Shown one piece after another: positions 60,298 to 64,000 of a stretch of DNA of 64,000 nt (positions within the stretch are counted from its first letter, which is position 1; every line of letters starts with the position of its first letter). This DNA is from Dermatophagoides farinae (taxonomy: Eukaryota > Arthropoda > Arachnida > Sarcoptiformes > Pyroglyphidae). The stretch spans positions 973,001 to 1,037,000 of the forward strand of contig NC_134684.1 of NCBI RefSeq assembly GCF_024713945.1, written 5' to 3'. The notes beneath the pieces were generated by a model, which searched no databases, had not been told where the DNA came from, and saw nothing but the letters and a program-made list of their open reading frames with translations. The position numbers and the translations under genes were made by a program.

Positions 60298-62106
60298 TTA
60301 AACATTTTCGTTGAGAAATTTAATCGATTTTATGTAGGTTTCATGAATGGATTTGTCGTCGTCGTCGGGTAAAACCGATTCTAAAATATGTCGTATACGA
60401 TATTCTCCTTCATATAATTCTCTTCGAGATTTAATTCGAAAATTAAACGTATGATACAATAATTTTTGTATCAATAATTTCCGATAGCAACGTATATTGT
60501 CTTGATATAATTTAACCAATTCTTCAATGGATTTTTGTAATAGTATTTCACATAGATCATAGAAAGCAACCAACCAAATGGAACCGGACCAGTCAGCAAT
60601 TTCAATGTTTAGCATCATACGCCAATTAAATTTATTGAATTTGAAATCACAATGAATACAATAGTATTGTTCACTATCATCGGATAATTTTTTTGAACAA
60701 CACGGACATGATTTGTAGAAATGATTTTCAGCACGATTTATACGGATAATTTTACAACGAACATTTGAGTATTGGAGACTTTCTGGTTCAATTTTCTGAA
60801 CAAAATTACCGATAAAAGTAAATTGAATTGTTTCATCAGTTTTTTGATCCGGCAATCGACAAAGTGATGAAAATTGTTGATGATCTTGTTCGCTTAAAGC
60901 TTGATACCATTTTTTTAACAATTCCGTTTCAGGCAGTTCAGGTTCAATCATTGATGGGCCAAATGCAACAAGTTTTTTGCCTTGACATTCAATAACGACA
61001 GCACCTTTGACAACGATTATTTGGCCAGGTTTTCCATGAAAATTTTCCGCTTCTTCATGACTCAATGTAAGAATGGTTTTCGTTTTCGTATCATCAACTA
61101 TGACCAGATCTCGTTTGATTACAACTTTTTGATTTTGTTGTAAAAACGTTGTTGTTGTTTTGTTCACTGAATGTATGACGCCAATAACATCGATCACAGA
61201 ATGTCTATCTAGACTAGCTATAGTTGTAATTTTAACAAATTTATAACGAATTTTTGGTTGACATTGACCAATTTCTAGTGGACATGGATGAATGAAACTG
61301 GATTTATCAAGCCAAATTTCGTAGTCATTACGAATCGTATTTAAATTTTTATTCGATATGAATCGAACTGATCCTTTTCCAATGAAATAGCATCTATTAG
61401 TTTCAATAAGATTGAAAAAACGATCACATTCTTCATTGAAACATTTAATGCGTATTTCACTGCATTTGTCATAAACATCGAAATGAAAAAATCGTCCTTG
61501 CCCACGATCAGTGGAGTATGAACGAAACGACGATTTACTCATCACCCAAGCACATATTGTCCAAGTACGATAGAACGGTGTGATTACATTGATTGGACAA
61601 ATCATTTGGGGATCGATTGATACATTCGATGGTTCTTGAGTGGCCATGTTGGGTTTCACTACAGCAATACTGTTCGATTCTGATTTTGTCGATGACGCAA
61701 ACACTTTAGATGAAGAAGAAAGACTATTCAAATCAAAAGTTTTTTCGATTTCCATTGATTCTTCCAAATCTTTGGTTAATTTCTGATTAACAATGTCGCC
61801 ATTTTTGATGATAGATAAATCTTCGATCAACAATACAAGAACATCGTCGTCTTTTGCTACTAACCGATATTTATTGATACGTATAACAGTGAATGGTGTG
61901 AGCAATTCATTGCAGAATTCATCATCATTGATGACAATACAATGTTTCCAAATGGTATGACCATCGTATAAAGCTAGACGAATTTTCTGACTGTTTGCCA
62001 TTTGTCGACCACATAATATTTGCAATATTGGTTGCAAAGATTCATCACGATTTTGAAGGATAATGCTAAGAATATCCCAACTTAAGTCTATTTTGTTGTC
62101 GGACAT
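60298..62106 (-). CDS. RPA1: Replication protein A 70 kDa subunit
   Basis: This is the large subunit of the single-strand DNA-binding RPA trimer in replication, repair and checkpoint signalling. It is a single exon of 602 residues, close to human (616). It has an N-terminal OB fold (ending near residue 110), a linker, then DBD-A (VITPFYRTWTICAWVMSKSS, GRFFHFDVYD, IRIKCFNEECDRFF), DBD-B (DVIGVIHSV, GQIIVVKGAVV) and DBD-C. DBD-C has the C4 zinc ribbon CPCCSKKL..YYCIHCDFKF and YCIHC followed by WRMMLNIEIADWSGSIW. No introns. Start codons of RPA1 and TFB1M are only 180 bp apart in divergent orientation. Confidence 0.95.
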   Translation of the reverse strand: MSDNKIDLSWDILSIILQNRDESLQPILQILCGRQMANSQKIRLALYDGHTIWKHCIVINDDEFCNELLTPFTVIRINKYRLVAKDDDVLVLLIEDLSIIKNGDIVNQKLTKDLEESMEIEKTFDLNSLSSSSKVFASSTKSESNSIAVVKPNMATQEPSNVSIDPQMICPINVITPFYRTWTICAWVMSKSSFRSYSTDRGQGRFFHFDVYDKCSEIRIKCFNEECDRFFNLIETNRCYFIGKGSVRFISNKNLNTIRNDYEIWLDKSSFIHPCPLEIGQCQPKIRYKFVKITTIASLDRHSVIDVIGVIHSVNKTTTTFLQQNQKVVIKRDLVIVDDTKTKTILTLSHEEAENFHGKPGQIIVVKGAVVIECQGKKLVAFGPSMIEPELPETELLKKWYQALSEQDHQQFSSLCRLPDQKTDETIQFTFIGNFVQKIEPESLQYSNVRCKIIRINRAENHFYKSCPCCSKKLSDDSEQYYCIHCDFKFNKFNWRMMLNIEIADWSGSIWLVAFYDLCEILLQKSIEELVKLYQDNIRCYRKLLIQKLLYHTFNFRIKSRRELYEGEYRIRHILESVLPDDDDKSIHETYIKSIKFLNENV

Positions 62107-62286
62107 TGTCGATAATCAAGGATTGAAATTCGAAATCAAAAATGCGGAAACAACACAGAAATCAAATATTTTTTATAAATAAAGTTCTGGAAACTTTTCT
62201 TGAATATTTTGCAAATCATTTCCCAGAACATTTCCCATGTGGTGGATTAATATTTGTTATTGATTTATAAAAAATCATTTTATTTC
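62107..62286. promoter_or_regulatory. 180-bp bidirectional promoter RPA1 / TFB1M
   Basis: This short gap separates the start codons of two divergent housekeeping genes and must contain both 5' UTRs. It has two close TTTCCCA/GAACATTTCCC-like stretches near 62215-62240. I cannot assign a known factor. Confidence 0.5.
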
Positions 62287-63506
62287 ATGTCTAAAGAGAG
62301 GATAATTACGAATGGCATCAAGAATGTCCTGCATCAATCGTTGGTCAAAACACCAACTCAAGTGCCTTCATCATCGCCCGGAAAGATATCGTTGATACCA
62401 TCACGTTTACCTCCACTGCCAACAGTTCGAGATCTAGTCAGAATTTATCGTGTTCGAGCACGTCGAAGTTTATCGCAGAATTTTCTTTTGAATAAAAATA
62501 CAAATGAAAAAATAGTCAACTCAGCTGGAATTCGTAATGGAGATCATGTTCTTGAGATTGGTCCTGGACCCGGTAGTATTACACGACAAATCTTGGAACG
62601 TGGACCACAACAATTGTTTGTATTGGAAAAAGATCGCCGTTTTTTACCAATGCTCGAGGTAATTTATTAAAACCATCCAGAATAGTAAATTTATTTTTCT
62701 AAATTTTTTTTTTACTGAAACAAAAAAAGATGTTGGCCAGCGCTGCATACCCTGATCAGATGAAAATCATTGTGGGCGATGTGATGGACTATACGTTCGA
62801 CAATCTATTTCCAGACCATTTGAAAAAAGAATGGCATGAAGAATCACCAGACATACGAATAATCGGCAATTTACCTTTCAATGTATCAACACCATTAATA
62901 ATCAAATGGTTAAGAATGATGTCCAATCATTCTGGTTTCTATGAAATGGGTCGTATACCACTTACATTAACATTTCAACGTGAAGTTGCCGAACGAATGG
63001 TTGCACAAGTGATGGATTATCAACGTAGTCGTCTTTCTATAATGTGTCAACATTTATGTCATGTAAAAATACGTTTCACTATAAAAGGCAAAAGTTTTGT
63101 TCCAACACCAAAAGTAGATGCTGCTGTAGTGAAATTTATACCATTGATTGAACCGAAAATCAATTTACCATTCAATGTGGTGGAAAAATTCGTCAGACAT
63201 TTGTTCATTTATCGTAATAAACAGATACATAAATGTTTACGAACATTATTTCCAAAAGATATGCATGACCTGAATGAAGAATTGTTCATAAAATCTGGCA
63301 TCGAACGTGATCTAAGGCCAACAATGTTATCGATTGATGAAATTGGTTCATTATGTCATGTATATCATGAATTCTGTACAGAAAATAGAGGATTGTTTGA
63401 ATTTAATTATCAAACAAGAAAAAAACTTGCAATTTCTCAATTCTCAGATCAACAACAACAACAGCAACAACAACAACAAGCTGATACATGGATAAATGAA
63501 GATTAA
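62287..63506 (+). CDS. TFB1M: Mitochondrial 12S rRNA dimethyladenosine transferase (mtTFB1)
   Basis: This enzyme dimethylates two adjacent adenines in the small mitochondrial rRNA. Two exons, 62287-62658 and 62730-63506, give 382 residues. After a basic N-terminus suitable for mitochondrial import comes [33 protein letters not shown] and the SAM-binding motif [13 protein letters not shown]. The acidic residue for the ribose follows in [13 protein letters not shown]. The catalytic motif is [18 protein letters not shown], then [25 protein letters not shown] and [14 protein letters not shown]. The C-terminus has a CAA/CAG-encoded glutamine run (63451-63480). An upstream in-frame ATG at 62254 would add 11 residues, so the start is uncertain. 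Confidence 0.96.
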
Positions 63507-64000
63507 AATTTGAATTTGAATATTTTTTTTTTTATTAAATTTTGATAAAATGAAATTTGTCTAAATTTTTTTTATGCTAGTGTTTTTTTTGTGTGTGTGT
63601 GTATGTGTTTCGTGTAATGTCACAATCAATTAAATTGATGAAAAAAAAACAAATTAAATAAATTTGAATGACAAAAAAAAAATATAACGTGTCCTCTCTG
63701 AATATGCACACATTCATCATCTATATAGATTCTAGATTCTATAGAATCTAGATCATCGTCACTTTTTTTTTTGATTACATCGAAATTGAAATTTTTTTTT
63801 GTTTGTTTTGAAACCATACTATACCACCACCACACAACAACAACAACAAATGAATCGACAACATGGTTGTTTACATCGAAATTAATGAGTAATGATGAAA
63901 AATTAAATAAAAAAAAACAAACAAAAATTGAAAGAAAAAAAAAAGAAAAATGGAATGATTCGGTTATCGTTCATTGTAATGTTTTGATGTTTTTTTTTCT
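63507..64000. other. Non-coding region right of TFB1M
   Basis: This A/T-rich DNA has a (TG)n run near 63590-63608 and a perfect 22-bp palindrome centred on CTATAG at 63731-63752. No gene was seen. Confidence 0.65.

Overview
This window looks like nuclear DNA of a small, AT-rich, gene-dense arthropod. It is eukaryotic: GT..AG introns, most only about 50-80 bp, interrupt recognisable animal genes (STAT, VGAT, prosaposin, SEC24, MCM4, TIA1, MLX). Exons are compact. Intergenic DNA is full of poly-A/T, (GAT)n/(CAT)n, (CA)n and (GA)n. The protein style and gene density suggest an astigmatid (dust or scab) mite such as Dermatophagoides. That placement is an impression, not a computed result.

Layout, left to right: 1-2294 low-complexity DNA; STRAD pseudokinase (+); LIV-1/ZIP zinc transporter (-); 5.9-10.7 kb, an accessory stretch holding a degraded tandem copy of the following locus (truncated PRPF3 copy, MCM4 tail fragment, duplicated non-coding block, foldback element); CALML4-like EF-hand gene (+); full PRPF3 (+); MCM4 (-); an unrecognised Asn/His/Pro-rich gene (+); a ROQ-domain-only roquin (-); VGAT (-); golgin-245/GOLGA4 (-); VPS36 without a GLUE domain (-); STAT (-); a 2.9 kb gap with MITE-like elements and a pogo/Tigger-like end; heat-shock DNAJ (+); SEC61G (+); MPDU1 (-); TIA1/Rox8 (-); a large unrecognised low-complexity gene (+); pyruvate kinase (-); MLX (-); prosaposin (+); SEC24C/D (-); TMED7-like p24 (+); RPA1 (-); TFB1M (+).

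The genes fall into themes. DNA replication: MCM4 (with a TTGGCGCCAA E2F-type site upstream) and RPA1. Secretory pathway: SEC61G, MPDU1, SEC24, TMED7, GOLGA4, VPS36 and prosaposin, with SEC24 and TMED7 divergent neighbours. Sugar metabolism: pyruvate kinase directly downstream of MLX, whose partners regulate pyruvate kinase in other animals. RNA: PRPF3, roquin, TIA1, TFB1M.

The most unusual content is: (1) a tandem segmental duplication spanning the CALML4-PRPF3-MCM4 locus, with one unit decayed and a palindromic element at its breakpoint; (2) three conserved proteins missing a hallmark part (roquin without RING and CCCH, VPS36 without GLUE, pyruvate kinase without the C-terminal effector loop); (3) an apparent one-base frameshift inside prosaposin; and (4) small palindromic MITE-like families. 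I saw no tRNA, rRNA, CRISPR array or virus-like element. Exon coordinates were worked out by hand from splice motifs and reading-frame continuity.
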